64,000 bases of DNA, from NCBI RefSeq assembly GCF_029227915.1, contig NC_079886.1, positions 682,001 through 746,000 of the forward strand, given 5' to 3'. Of this stretch, positions 25,448 through 38,588 are shown in pieces. The position numbers and the translations under genes are program-made. The notes below the pieces were generated by a model. It made no database searches. It was not told the origin of the DNA and saw nothing but the letters and a program-made list of their open reading frames with translations. Source of the stretch: Hydractinia symbiolongicarpus (Eukaryota; Cnidaria; Hydrozoa; Anthoathecata; Hydractiniidae). How positions within the stretch are numbered: the stretch's first letter is position 1; every line of letters starts with the position of its first letter.

Positions 25448-26639
25448 TTAAATTATTTTTTCACCACTAAAACGCATGAGACTTGTATTTTTCAAAAATT
25501 TTTTCATTTGTGATGAGACGCTGAATAAAAAAAGTTTAGTCGCCGGCAAACGAAAACCCGCGATTTCCCGTAAATCTCGTACTCGGCCCGTATAGTCAAA
25601 AGTATACAAAAAAATTACCCAGGGAGTAAACTCATTTCCCGAACGATTTTTTAAATTATTTTTTCACCACTAAAACGCATGAGACTTGTAGTTTTCAAAA
25701 ATATTCTCATTTTTGATGAGACGCTAAATAAAAGAAGTTTAATCGCCGGCAAACGAAAACCCGCGTTTTCCCGTAAATCCCGTACTCGGCCCGTATAGTC
25801 AAAAGTATACATAAAAAGCACCCAGGAAGTAAACTGATTTCCCGAATGATTTTTTAAATTATTTTTTCACCACTAAAACGCATGAGACTTGTAGTTTTCA
25901 AAAATATTCTCATTTGTGATGAGACGCTAAATAAAAGAAGCTTAATCGCCGGCAAACGAAAACCCGCGATTTCCCGTAAATCCCGTACTCGGCCCGTATA
26001 GTCAAAAGTATACAAAGAAAGTACCCAGGGATTAAACTCATTTCCCGAACGATTTTTTAAATTATTTTTTCACCACTAAAACGCATGAGACTTGTAGTTT
26101 TCAAAAATGTTTTCATTTTTGATGAAACGCTAAATTAAAGAAGTTTAATCGCCGGCAAATGAAAACCCGTGATTTCCCGTAAATCCCGGACTCGGCCTGT
26201 ATAGTCAAAAGTATACAAAGAAAGTACCCAGGGAGTAAATTCATTTCCCGGACGATTTTTTAAATTATTTTTTCACCACTAAAACGCATGAGACTTGCAG
26301 TTTTCAAAAATATTTTCATTTTTGATGAGACGCTGAATAAAAGAAGTTTAATCGCCGGCAAACGAAAACCCGCGTTTTCCCGTAAATCCCGTACTCGGCC
26401 CGTATAGTCAAAAGTATACAAAAAAGTACCCACGGAGTAAACTGATTTCCCGAATGATTTTTTAAATTATTTTTTCACCACTAAAACGCATGAGACTTGC
26501 AGTTTTCAAAAATGTTTTCATTTGTGATGAGACGCTGAATAAAAGAAGTTTAGTCGCCGGCAAACGAAAACCCGCGTTTTCCCGTAAATCCCGTACTCGG
26601 CCCGTATAGTCAAAAGTATACAAAGAAAGTACCCAGAGA

Positions 26640-28730
26640 GTAAACTCATTTCCCGAACGATTTTTTAAATTATTTTTTCACCACTAAAACGCATGAGACT
26701 TGCAGTTTACTACAATGTTTTCATTTTTGATGAGACGCTAAATAAAACAAGTTTAATCGCCGGCAAACGAAAACCCGCGATTTCCCGTAAATCCCAGACT
26801 CGGCCCGTATAGTCAAAAGTATACAAAGAAAGTACCTAGGGAGTAAATTCATTTCCCGAACGATTTTTTAAATTATTTTTTCACCACTAAAACGCATGAG
26901 ACTTGTAGTTTTCCAAAATATTTTCATTTTTGATGAGACGCTGAATAAAAGAAGTTTAATCGCCGGCAAACGAGAACCCGCGTTTTCGCGTAAATCCCGT
27001 ACTCGGCCCGTATAGTCAAAAGTACACAAAAAAAGTACCCAGGGAGTAAACTAATTTCCCGAATGATTTTTTAAATTATTTTTTCACCACTAAAACGCAT
27101 GAGACTTGTAGTTTTCAAAAATATTTTCATTTGTGATGAGACGCTGAATAAAAGAAGTTTAGTCGCCGGCAAACGAAAACCCGCGTTTTCCCGTAAATCC
27201 CGTACTCGGCCCGTATAGTCAAAAGTATAAGAAAAAAGTACCCAGGGAGTAAACTCATTTCCCGAACGATTTTTTAAATTATTTTTTCACCACTAAAACG
27301 CATGAGACTTGTAGTTTTCAAAAATATTCTCATTTTTGATGACACGCTAAATAAAAGAAGTTTAATCGCCGGCAAACGAAAGCCCGCGTTTTCCCGTAAA
27401 TCCCGTACTCGGCCCGTATAGTCAAAAGTATACATAAAAAGCACCCAGGGAGTAAACTGATTTCCCGAATGATTTTGTTAATTATTTTTTCACCACCAAA
27501 ACGCATGAGACTTGTAGTTTTCAAAAATATTCTCATTTTTGATGAGACGCTAAATAAAAGAAGCTTAATCGCCGGCAAGCGAAAACGCGCGATTTCCCGT
27601 AAATCCCGTACTCGGCCCGTATAGTCAAAAGTATACAAAGAAAGTACCCAGAGAGTAAACTCATTTCCCGAACGATTTTTTAAATTATTTTTTCACCACT
27701 AAAACGCATGAGACTTGCAGTTTACTACAATGTTTTCATTTTTGATGAGACGCTAAATAAAACAAGTTTAATCGCCGGCAAACGAAAACCCGCGATTTCC
27801 CGTAAATCCCAGACTCGGCCCGTATAGTCAAAAGTATACAAAGAAAGTACCTAGGGAGTAAATTCATTTCCCGAACGATTTTTTAAATTATTTTTTCACC
27901 ACTAAAACGCATGAGACTTGTAGTTTTCCAAAATATTTTCATTTTTGATGAGACGCTGAATAAAAGAAGTTTAATCGCCGGCAAACGAAAACCCGCGTTT
28001 TCGCGTAAATCCCGTACTCGGCCCGTATAGTCAAAAGTACACAAAAAAAGTACCCAGGGAGTAAACTAATTTCCCGAAAGATTTTTTAAATTATTTTTTC
28101 ACCACTAAAACGCATGAGACTAGTAGTTTTCAAAAATATTTTCATTTGTGATGAGACGCTGAATAAAAGAAGTTTAGTCGCCGGCAAACGAAAACCCGCG
28201 TTTTCCCGTAAATCCCGTACTCGGCCCGTATAGTCAAAAGTATACAAAGAAAGTACCCAGAGAGTAAACTCATTTCCCGAACGATTTTTTAAATTATTTT
28301 TTCACCACTAAAACGCATGAGACTTGCAGTTTACTACAATGTTTTCATTTTTGATGAGACGCTAAATAAAACAAGTTTAATCGCCGGCAAACGAAAACCC
28401 GCGATTTCCCGTAAATCCCAGACTCGGCCCGTATAGTCAAAAGTATACAAAGAAAGTACCTAGGGAGTAAATTCATTTCCCGAACGATTTTTTAAATTAT
28501 TTTTTCACCACTAAAACGCATGAGACTTGTAGTTTTCCAAAATATTTTCATTTTTGATGAGACGCTGAATAAAAGAAGTTTAATCGCCGGCAAACGAGAA
28601 CCCGCGTTTTCGCGTAAATCCCGTACTCGGCCCGTATAGTCAAAATTATACAAAAAAAGTACCCAGGGAGTAAACTCATTTCCCGAACGATTTTTTAAAT
28701 TATTTTTTCACCACTAAAACGCATGACACT
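26640..28730 (+). repeat. Repeats marked by GCAGTTTACTACAATG units, spacing five then three monomers
   Basis: The rare variant GCAGTTTACTACAATG occurs at about 26702, 27717 and 28327, at spacings of 1015 and 610 bp. Each is followed by a CCCAGACTCGGCCC unit and a TTTTCCAAAATATTTTC unit. The middle interval contains two additional monomers, so the third copy looks like a shortened form of the second. Confidence 0.78.
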
Positions 28731-29019
28731 TGTAGTTTTCAAAAATGTTTTCATTTTTGATAAGACGCTGAATAAAAGAAGTTTAATCGCCGGCAAACGA
28801 AAACCCGCGTTTTCCCGTAAATCACGTACTCGGCCCGTATAGTCAAAAGTATGCAAAAAAAGTACCTAGGGAGTAAACTAATTTCCCGAAAGATTTTTTA
28901 AATTATTTTTTCACCACTAAAACGCATGAGACTTGTAGTTTTCAAAAATATTTTCATTTTTGATGAGACGCTGAATAAAAGAAGTTTAATCGCCGGCAAA
29001 CGAAAACCCGCGTTTTCGC

Positions 29020-32000
29020 GTAAATCCCGTACTCGGCCCGTATAGTCAAAAGTACACAAAAAAAGTACCCAGGGAGTAAACTAATTTCCCGAATGATTTT
29101 TTAAATTATTTTTTCACCACTAAAACGCATGAGACTTGTAGTTTTCAAAAATATTTTCATTTGTGATGAGACGCTGAATAAAAGAAGTTTAGTCGCCGGC
29201 AAACGAAAACCCGCGTTTTCCCGTAAATCCCGTACTCGGCCCGTATAGTCAAAAGTATTCAAAAAAGTACCCACGGAGTAAACTCATTTCCCGAATGATT
29301 TTTTAAATTATTTTTTCACCACTAAAACGCATGAGACTTGCAGTTTTCAAAAATGTTTTCATTTGTGATGAGACGCTGAATAAAAGAAGTTTAGTCGCCG
29401 GCAAATGAAAACCCGCGTTTTCCCGTAAATCCCGTACTCGGCCCGTATAGTCAAAAGTATACAAAAAAAGAACCCAGGGAGTAAACTCATTTCCCGAACG
29501 ATTTTTTAAATTATTTTTTCACCACTAAAACGCATGACACTTGTAGTTTTCAAAAATGTTTTCATTTTTGATAAGACGCTGAATAAAAGAAGTTTAATCG
29601 CCGGCAAACGAAAACCCGCGTTTTCCCGTAAATCCCGTACTCGGCCCGTATAGTCAAAAGTATGCAAAAAAAGTACCTAGGGAGTAAACTAATTTCCCGA
29701 ATGATTTTTTAAATTATTTTTTCACCACTAAAACGCATGAGACTTGTAGTTTTCAAAAATATTCTCATCTTTGATGAGACGCTAAATAAAAGAAGCTTAA
29801 TCGCCGGCAAACGAAAACCCGCGATTTCCCGTAAATCCCGTACTCGGCCCGTATAGTCAAAAGTATACAAAGAAAGTACCCAGGAAGTAAACTCATTTCC
29901 CGAACGATTTTTTAAATTATTTTTTCACCACTAAAACGCATGAGACTTGTAGTTTTGAAAAATGTTTTCATTTTTGATGAAACGCTAAATTAAAGAAGTT
30001 TAATCGCCGGCAAACGAAAACCCGCGATTTCCCGTAAATCCCGGACTCGGCCCGTATAGTCGAATGTATATAAAGAAAGTTCCCAGGGAGTAAACTCATT
30101 TCCCGAACGATTTTTTAAATTATTTTATCACCACTAAAACGCATGAGACTTGTAGTTTTCAAAAATGTTTTCATTTTTGATAAGACGCTGAATAAAAGAA
30201 GTTTAATCGCCGGCAAACGAAAACCCGCATTTTCCCGTAAATCCCGTACTCGGCCCGTATAGTCAATAGTATACATAAAAAGCACCCAGGGAGTAAACTG
30301 ATTTCCCGAATGATGTTTTAAATTATTTTTTCACCACTAAAACGCATGAGACTTGTAGTTTTGAAAAATGTTTTCATTTTTGATGAGACGCTGAATAAAA
30401 GAAGTTTTATCGCCGGCAAACGAAAACCCGCGATTTCCTGTAAATCCCGGACTTGGCCCCTATAGTCGAATGTATACAAAGAAAGTACCCTGTGAGTAAA
30501 CTCATTTTCAGAACGATTTTTCAAATTATTTTTTCACCACTAAAACGCATGAGACTTGTAGTTTTCAAGAATGTTTTCCTTTTTGATAAGACGCTGAATA
30601 AAAGAAGTTTAATCGCCAGCAAACGAAAACCCGCGATTTCCCGTAAATCCGGTACTCGGCCCGTATAGTCAAAAGTATACAAAGAAAGTACTCAAGGAGT
30701 AAACTCATTTCCCGAACGATTTTTTAAATAATTTTTTCACCAGTAAAACGCATGAGACTTGTAGTTTTCCAAAAATTTTTCATTTTTGATGAGACGCTGA
30801 ATAAAAGAAGTTTAATCGCCGGCAAACGAAAACCTGCGATTTCCCGTAAATCCCGTACTCGGCTCATACAGTCAAAAGTATACAACGAAAGTACCCAGGG
30901 AGTAAACTCATATCCCGGACGATTTTTTTAAATTATGTTTTCACCACTAAAACGCATGAGACTTGTAGTTTTCAAAAATATTTTCTTTTTTGATGAGACG
31001 CTGAATAAAAGAAGCTTAATCGCCGGCAAACAAAAACCCGCGATTTCCTGTAAATCCCGGACTTGGCCCGTATAGTCAAATGTATAAAAGAAAGTACCCA
31101 GGGAGTAAACTCATTTCCCGTACGATTTTGTAAATTATTTTTTAATCTCTAAAACGGATGAGACATGTAGTTTTTAAAAATATTTTCATTTTTGATGAGA
31201 CGCTGAATAAAAAAAGTTTAATCGCCGGCAAACAAAAACCCGCGATTTCCCGTAAATCCCGTACTCGGCCCGTATAGTCAAAAGTACATAAAAAAAGTAC
31301 CCAGGGAGTAAACTGACTTCCCGAATGATTTTTTAAATTATTTTTTCACTACTAAAACGCATGAGACTTGTAGTTTTCAAAAAAAAATTTATTTTTGATG
31401 AGACGCTGAATAAAAGAAGTTTAATCGCCGGCAAACGAAAACCCGCGATTTCCTGTAAATCCCTGGCTTGGCCCCTATAGTCGAATGTATACAAAGAAAG
31501 TACCCTGTGAGTAAACTCATTTTCAGTACGATTTTTTAAATTATCTTTTCACCACTAAAACGCATGAGACTTGTAGTTTTCAAAAATGTTTTCATTTTTG
31601 ATAAGACGCTGAATTTAAGAAGTTTAATCGCCGGCAAACGAAAACCCGCGATTTTCCGTAAATCCGGTACTCGGCCCGTATAGTCAGAAGTATACAAAGA
31701 AAGTACTCAAGGAGTAAACTCATTTCCCGAACGATTTTTTAAATTATTTTTTCACCACTAAAACGCATGAGACTTGTACTTTTCCAAAATGTTTTCATTC
31801 TTGATGAGACTCTAAATAAAAGAAGTTTAATCGCCGGCAAACGAAAACCCGCGATTTCCCGTAAATCCCGGGCTTGGCCCGTATAGTCGAATGTATATAA
31901 AGAAAGTACCCTGTGAGTGAACTCATTTCCCGAACGATTTTTTTAAATTATTTTTTCACCATTAAAACGCATGAGACTTGTAGTTTTCAAAAATATTTTC

Positions 32001-35000
32001 ATTTGTGATGAGACGCTGAATAAAAGAAGTTTAGTCGCCGGCAAACGAAAACCCGCGTTTTCCCGTAAATCCCGTACTCGGCCCGTATAGTCAAAAGTAT
32101 ACAAAAAAAGTACCCAGGGAGTAAACTCATTTCCCGAACGATTTTTTAAATTATTTTTTCACCACTAAAACGCATGAGACTTGTAGTTTTCAAAAATATT
32201 CTCATTTTTCATGAGACGCTAAATAAAAGAAGTTTAATCGCCGGCAAACGAAAGCCCGCGTTTTCCCGTAAATCCCGTACTCGGCCCGTATAGTCAAAAG
32301 TATACATAAAAAGCACCCAGGGAGTAAACTGATTTCCCGAATGATTTTGTTAATTATTTTTTCACCACCAAAACGCATGAGACTTGTAGTTTTCAAAAAT
32401 ATTCTCATTTTTGATGAGACGCTAAATAAAAGAAGCTTAATCGCCGGCAAGCGAAAACGCGCGATTTCCCGTAAATCCCGTACTCGGCCCGTATAGTCAA
32501 AAGTATACAAAGAAAGTACCCAGGGAGTAAACTCATTTCCCGAACGATTTTTTAAATTATTTTTTCACCACTAAAACACATGAGACTTGTAGTTTTCAAA
32601 AATATTCTCATTTTTGATGAGACGCTAAATAAAAGAAGTTTAATCGCCGGCAAACGAAAGCCCGCGTTTTCCCGTAAATCCCGTACTCATCCCGTATAGT
32701 CAAAAGTATACATAAAAAGCACCCAGGGAGTAAACTGATTTCTCGAATGATTTTTTAAATTATTTTTTCACCACTAAAACGCATGAGACTTGTAGTTTTC
32801 AAAAATATTCTCATTTTTGATGAGACGCTAAATAAAAGAAGCTTAATCGCCGGCAAACGAAAACCCGCCATTTCCCGTAAATCCCGTACTCGGCCCGTAT
32901 AGTCAAAAGTACACAAAAAAAGTACCCAGGGAGTAAACTAATTTCCCGAATGATTTTTTAAATTATTTTTTCACCACTAAAACGCATGAGACTTGTAGTT
33001 TTCAAAAATATTTTCATTTGTGATGAGACGCTGAATAAAAGAAGTTTAGTCGCCGGCAAACGAAAACCCGCGTTTTCCCGTAAATCCCGTACTCGGCCCG
33101 TATAGTCAAAAGTATTCAAAAAAGTACCCACGGAGTAAACTCATTTCCCGAATGATTTTTTAAATTATTTTTTCACCACTAAAACGCATGAGACTTGCAG
33201 TTTTCAAAAATGTTTTCATTTGTGATGAGACGCTGAATAAAAGAAGTTTAGTCGCCGGCAAACGAAAACCCGCGTTTTCCCGTAAATCCCGTACTCGGCC
33301 CGTATAGTCAAAAGTATACAAAAAAAGAACCCAGGGAGTAAACTCATTTCCCGAACGATTTTTTAAATTATTTTTTCACCACTAAAACGCATGACACTTG
33401 TAGTTTTCAAAAATGTTTTCATTTTTGATAAGACGCTGAATAAAAGAAGTTTAATCGCCGGCAAACGAAAACCCGCGTTTTCCCGTAAATCCCGTACTCG
33501 GCCCGTATAGTCAAAAGTATGCAAAAAAAGTACCTAGGGAGTAAACTAATTTCCCGAATGATTTTTTAAATTATTTTTTCACCACTAAAACGCATGAGAC
33601 TTGTAGTTTTCAAAAATATTCTCATCTTTGATGAGACGCTAAATAAAAGAAGCTTAATCGCCGGCAAACGAAAACCCGCGATTTCCCGTAAATCCCGTAC
33701 TCGGCCCGTATAGTCAAAAGTATACAAAGAAAGTACCCAGGAAGTAAACTCATTTCCCGAACGATTTTTTAAATTATTTTTTCACCACTAAAACGCATGA
33801 GACTTGTAGTTTTCAAATATGTTTTCATTTTTGATGAAACGCTAAATTAAAGAAGTTTAATCGCCGGCAAACGAAAACCCGCGATTTCCCGTAAATCCCG
33901 GACTCGGCCCGTATAGTCGAATGTATATAAAGAAAGTTCCCAGGGAGTAAACTCATTTCCCGAACGATTTTTTAAATTATTTTATCACCACTAAAACGCA
34001 TAAGACTTGTAGTTTTCAAAAATGTTTTCATTTTTGATAAGACGCTGAATAAAAGAAGTTTAATCGCCGGCAAACGAAAACCCGCATTTTCCCGTAAATC
34101 CCGTACTCGGCCCGTATAGTCAATAGTATACATAAAAAGCACCCAGGGAGTAAACTGATTTCCCGAATGATGTTTTAAATTATTTTTTCACCACTAAAAC
34201 GCATGAGACTTGTAGTTTTGAAAAATGTTTTCATTTTTGATGAGACGCTGAATAAAAGAAGTTTTATCGCCGGCAAACGAAAACCCGCGATTTCCTGTAA
34301 ATCCCGGACTTGGCCCCTATAGTCGAATGTATACAAAGAAAGTACCCTGTGAGTAAACTCATTTTCAGAACGATTTTTCAAATTATTTTTTCACCACTAA
34401 AACGCATGAGACTTGTAGTTTTCAAGAATGTTTTCCTTTTTGATAAGACGCTGAATAAAAGAAGTTTAATCGCCAGCAAACGAAAACCCGCGATTTCCCG
34501 TAAATCCGGTACTCGGCCCGTATAGTCAAAAGTATACAAAGAAAGTACTCAAGGAGTAAACTCATTTCCCGAACGATTTTTTAAATAATTTTTTCACCAG
34601 TAAAACGCATGAGACTTGTAGTTTTCCAAAAATTTTTCATTTTTGATGAGACGCTGAATAAAAGAAGTTTAATCGCCGGCAAACGAAAACCTGCGATTTC
34701 CCGTAAATCCCGTACTCGGCTCATACAGTCAAAAGTATACAACGAAAGTACCCAGGGAGTAAACTCATTTCCCGGACGATTTTTTTAAATTATGTTTTCA
34801 CCACTAAAACGCATGAGACTTGTAGTTTTCAAAAATATTTTCTTTTTTGATGAGACGCTGAATAAAAGAAGCTTAATCGCCGGCAAACAAAAACCCGCGA
34901 TTTCCTGTAAATCCCGGACTTGGCCCGTATAGTCGAATGTATAAAAGAAAGTACCCAGGGAGTAAACTCATTTCCCGTACGATTTTGTAAATTATTTTTT

Positions 35001-37270
35001 AATCTCTAAAACGGATGAGACATGTAGTTTTTAAAAATATTTTCATTTTTGATGAGACGCTGAATAAAAAAAGTTTAATCGCCGGCAAACAAAAACCCGC
35101 GATTTCCCGTAAATCCCGTACTTGGCCCGTATAGTCAAAAGTACATAAAAAAAGTACCCAGGGAGTAAACTGACTTCCCGAATGATTTTTTAAATTATTT
35201 TTTCACTACTAAAACGCATGAGACTTGTAGTTTTCAAAAAAAAATTTATTTTTGATGAGACGCTGAATAAAAGAAGTTTAATCGCCGGCAAACGAAAACC
35301 CGCGATTTCCTGTAAATCCCTGGCTTGGCCCCTATAGTCGAATGTATACAAAGAAAGTACCCTGTGAGTAAACTCATTTTCAGTACGATTTTTTAAATTA
35401 TCTTTTCACCACTAAAACGCATGAGACTTGTAGTTTTCAAAAATGTTTTCATTTTTGATAAGACGCTGAATTTAAGAAGTTTAATCGCCGGCAAACGAAA
35501 ACCCGCGATTTTCCGTAAATCCGGTACTCGGCCCGTATAGTCAGAAGTATACAAAGAAAGTACTCAAGGAGTAAACTCATTTCCCGAACGATTTTTTAAA
35601 TTATTTTTTCACCACTAAAACGCATGAGACTTGTACTTTTCCAAAATGTTTTCATTCTTGATGAGACTCTAAATAAAAGAAGTTTAATCGCCGGCAAACG
35701 AAAACCCGCGTTTTCCCGTAAATCCCGTACTCGGCCCGTATAGTCAAAAGTATTCAAAAAAGTACCCACGGAGTAAACTCATTTCCCGAATGATTTTTTA
35801 AATTATTTTTTCACCACTAAAACGCATGAGACTTGCAGTTTTCAAAAATGTTTTCATTTGTGATGAGACGCTGAATAAAAGAAGTTTAGTCGCCGGCAAA
35901 CGAAAACCCGCGTTTTCCCGTAAATCCCGTACTCGGCCCGTATAGTCAAAAGTATACAAAAAAAGAACCCAGGGAGTAAACTCATTTCCCGAACGATTTT
36001 TTAAATTATTTTTTCACCACTAAAACGCATGACACTTGTAGTTTTCAAAAATGTTTTCATTTTTGATAAGACGCTGAATAAAAGAAGTTTAATCGCCGGC
36101 AAACGAAAACCCGCGTTTTCCCGTAAATCCCGTACTCGGCCCGTATAGTCAAAAGTATGCAAAAAAAGTACCTAGGGAGTAAACTAATTTCCCGAATGAT
36201 TTTTTAAATTATTTTTTCACCACTAAAACGCATGAGACTTGTAGTTTTCAAAAATATTCTCATCTTTGATGAGACGCTAAATAAAAGAAGCTTAATCGCC
36301 GGCAAACGAAAACCCGCGATTTCCCGTAAATCCCGTACTCGGCCCGTATAGTCAAAAGTATACAAAGAAAGTACCCAGGAAGTAAACTCATTTCCCGAAC
36401 GATTTTTTAAATTATTTTTTCACCACTAAAACGCATGAGACTTGTAGTTTTCAAATATGTTTTCATTTTTGATGAAACGCTAAATTAAAGAAGTTTAATC
36501 GCCGGCAAACGAAAACCCGCGATTTCCCGTAAATCCCGGACTCGGCCCGTATAGTCGAATGTATATAAAGAAAGTTCCCAGGGAGTAAACTCATTTCCCG
36601 AACGATTTTTTAAATTATTTTATCACCACTAAAACGCATGAGACTTGTAGTTTTCAAAAATGTTTTCATTTTTGATAAGACGCTGAATAAAAGAAGTTTA
36701 ATCGCCGGCAAACGAAAACCCGCATTTTCCCGTAAATCCCGTACTCGGCCCGTATAGTCAATAGTATACATAAAAAGCACCCAGGGAGTAAACTGATTTC
36801 CCGAATGATGTTTTAAATTATTTTTTCACCACTAAAACGCATGAGACTTGTAGTTTTGAAAAATGTTTTCATTTTTGATGAGACGCTGAATAAAAGAAGT
36901 TTTATCGCCGGCAAACGAAAACCCGCGATTTCCTGTAAATCCCGGACTTGGCTCCTATAGTCGAATGTATACAAAGAAAGTACCCTGTGAGTAAACTCAT
37001 TTTCAGAACGATTTTTCAAATTATTTTTTCACCACTAAAACGCATGAGACTTGTAGTTTTCAAGAATGTTTTCCTTTTTGATAAGACGCTGAATAAAAGA
37101 AGTTTAATCGCCAGCAAACGAAAACCCGCGATTTCCCGTAAATCCGGTACTCGGCCCGTATAGTCAAAAGTATACAAAGAAAGTACTCAAGGAGTAAACT
37201 CATTTCCCGAACGATTTTTTAAATAATTTTTTCACCAGTAAAACGCATGAGACTTGTAGTTTTCCAAAAT
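29020..37270 (+). repeat. Large nested higher-order repeat: 3857 bp (19 monomers), then 2638 bp (13 monomers)
   Basis: Copy 1 spans about 29020-32876 and copy 2 starts at 32877. The marker AGTATTCAAAAAAGTACC lies at 29254, 33111 and 35749. Copy 2 runs to about 35708 and then jumps back to an earlier point in the unit, giving a third, shorter copy at 35709-37270. Further shared markers are ATCACCACTAAAACGC, the TTTTCAAGAATGTTTTCC unit and the CATCTTTGATGAG unit. Inside copy 1, about 31980-32500 also matches 27100-27640 at 24-monomer distance. Confidence 0.86.
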
Positions 37271-37439
37271 GTTTTCATTCTTGATGAGACGCTGAATAAA
37301 AGAAGCTTAATCGCCGGCAAACAAAAACCCGCGATTTCCTGTAAATCCTGGACTTGGCCCGTATAGTCGAATGTATAAAAGAAAGTACCCAGGGAGTAAA
37401 CTCATTTCCCGTACGATTTTGTAAATTATTTTTTAATCT

Positions 37440-38580
37440 CTAAAACGGATGAGACATGTAGTTTTTAAAAATATTTTCATTTTTGATGAGACGCTGAATA
37501 AAAAAAGTTTAATCGCCGGCAAACAAAAACCCGCGATTTCCCGTAAATCCCGTACTTGGCCTGTATAGTCAAAAGTACATAAAAAAAGTACCCAGGGAGT
37601 AAACTGACTTCCCGAATGATTTTTTAAATTATTTTTTCACTACTAAAACGCATGAGACTTGTAGTTTTCAAAAAAAATTTTATTTTTGATGAGACGCTGA
37701 ATAAAAGAAGTTTAATCGCCGGCAAACGAAAACCCGCGATTTCCTGTAAATCCCTGGCTTGGCCCCTATAGTCGAATGTATACAAAGAAAGTACCCTGTG
37801 AGTAAACTCATTTTCAGTACGATTTTTTAAATTATCTTTTCACCACTAAAACGCATGAGACTTGTAGTTTTCAAAAATGTTTTCATTTTTGATAAGACGC
37901 TGAATTTAAGAAGTTTAATCGCCGGCAAACGAAAACCCGCGATTTTCCGTAAATCCGGTACTCGGCCCGTATAGTCAGAAGTATACAAAGAAAGTACTCA
38001 AGGAGTAAACTCATTTCCCGAACGATTTTTTAAATTATTTTTTCACCACTAAAACGCATGAGACTTGTACTTTTCCAAAATGTTTTCATTCTTGATGAGA
38101 CTCTAAATAAAAGAAGTTTAATCGCCGGCAAACGAAAACCCGCGATTTCCCGTAAATCCCGGGCTTGGCCCGTATAGTCGAATGTATATAAAGAAAGTAC
38201 CCTGTGAGTGAACTCATTTCCCGAACGATTTTTTTAAATTATTTTTTCACCATTAAAACGCATGAGACTTGTAGTTTTCAAAAATGTTTTCATTTTTGAT
38301 AAGACGCTGAATTTAAGAAGTTTAATCGCCGGCAAACGAAAACCCGCGATTTTCCGTAAATCCGGTACTCGGCCCGTATAGTCAGAAGTATACAAAGAAA
38401 GTACTCAAGGAGTAAACTCATTTCCCGAACGATTTTTTAAATTATTTTTTCACCACTAAAACGCATGAGACTTGTACTTTTCCAAAATGTTTTCATTCTT
38501 GATGAGACTCTAAATAAAAGAAGTTTAATCGCCGGCAAACGAAAACCCGCGATTTCCCGTAAATCCCGGGCTTGGCCCGT
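37440..38580 (+). repeat. Remnant of the 19-mer unit followed by a local dimer duplication
   Basis: From about 37270 the array rejoins the large unit further downstream, passing through the TAATCTCTAAAACGG unit near 37440, after losing roughly one monomer. Near 37845-38580 a two-monomer segment (GAATTTAAGAAG unit plus CTTGTACTTTTCC unit) occurs twice, about 406 bp apart. This records small unequal exchanges on top of the large repeat. Confidence 0.7.
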
Positions 38581-38588
38581 ATAGTCGA

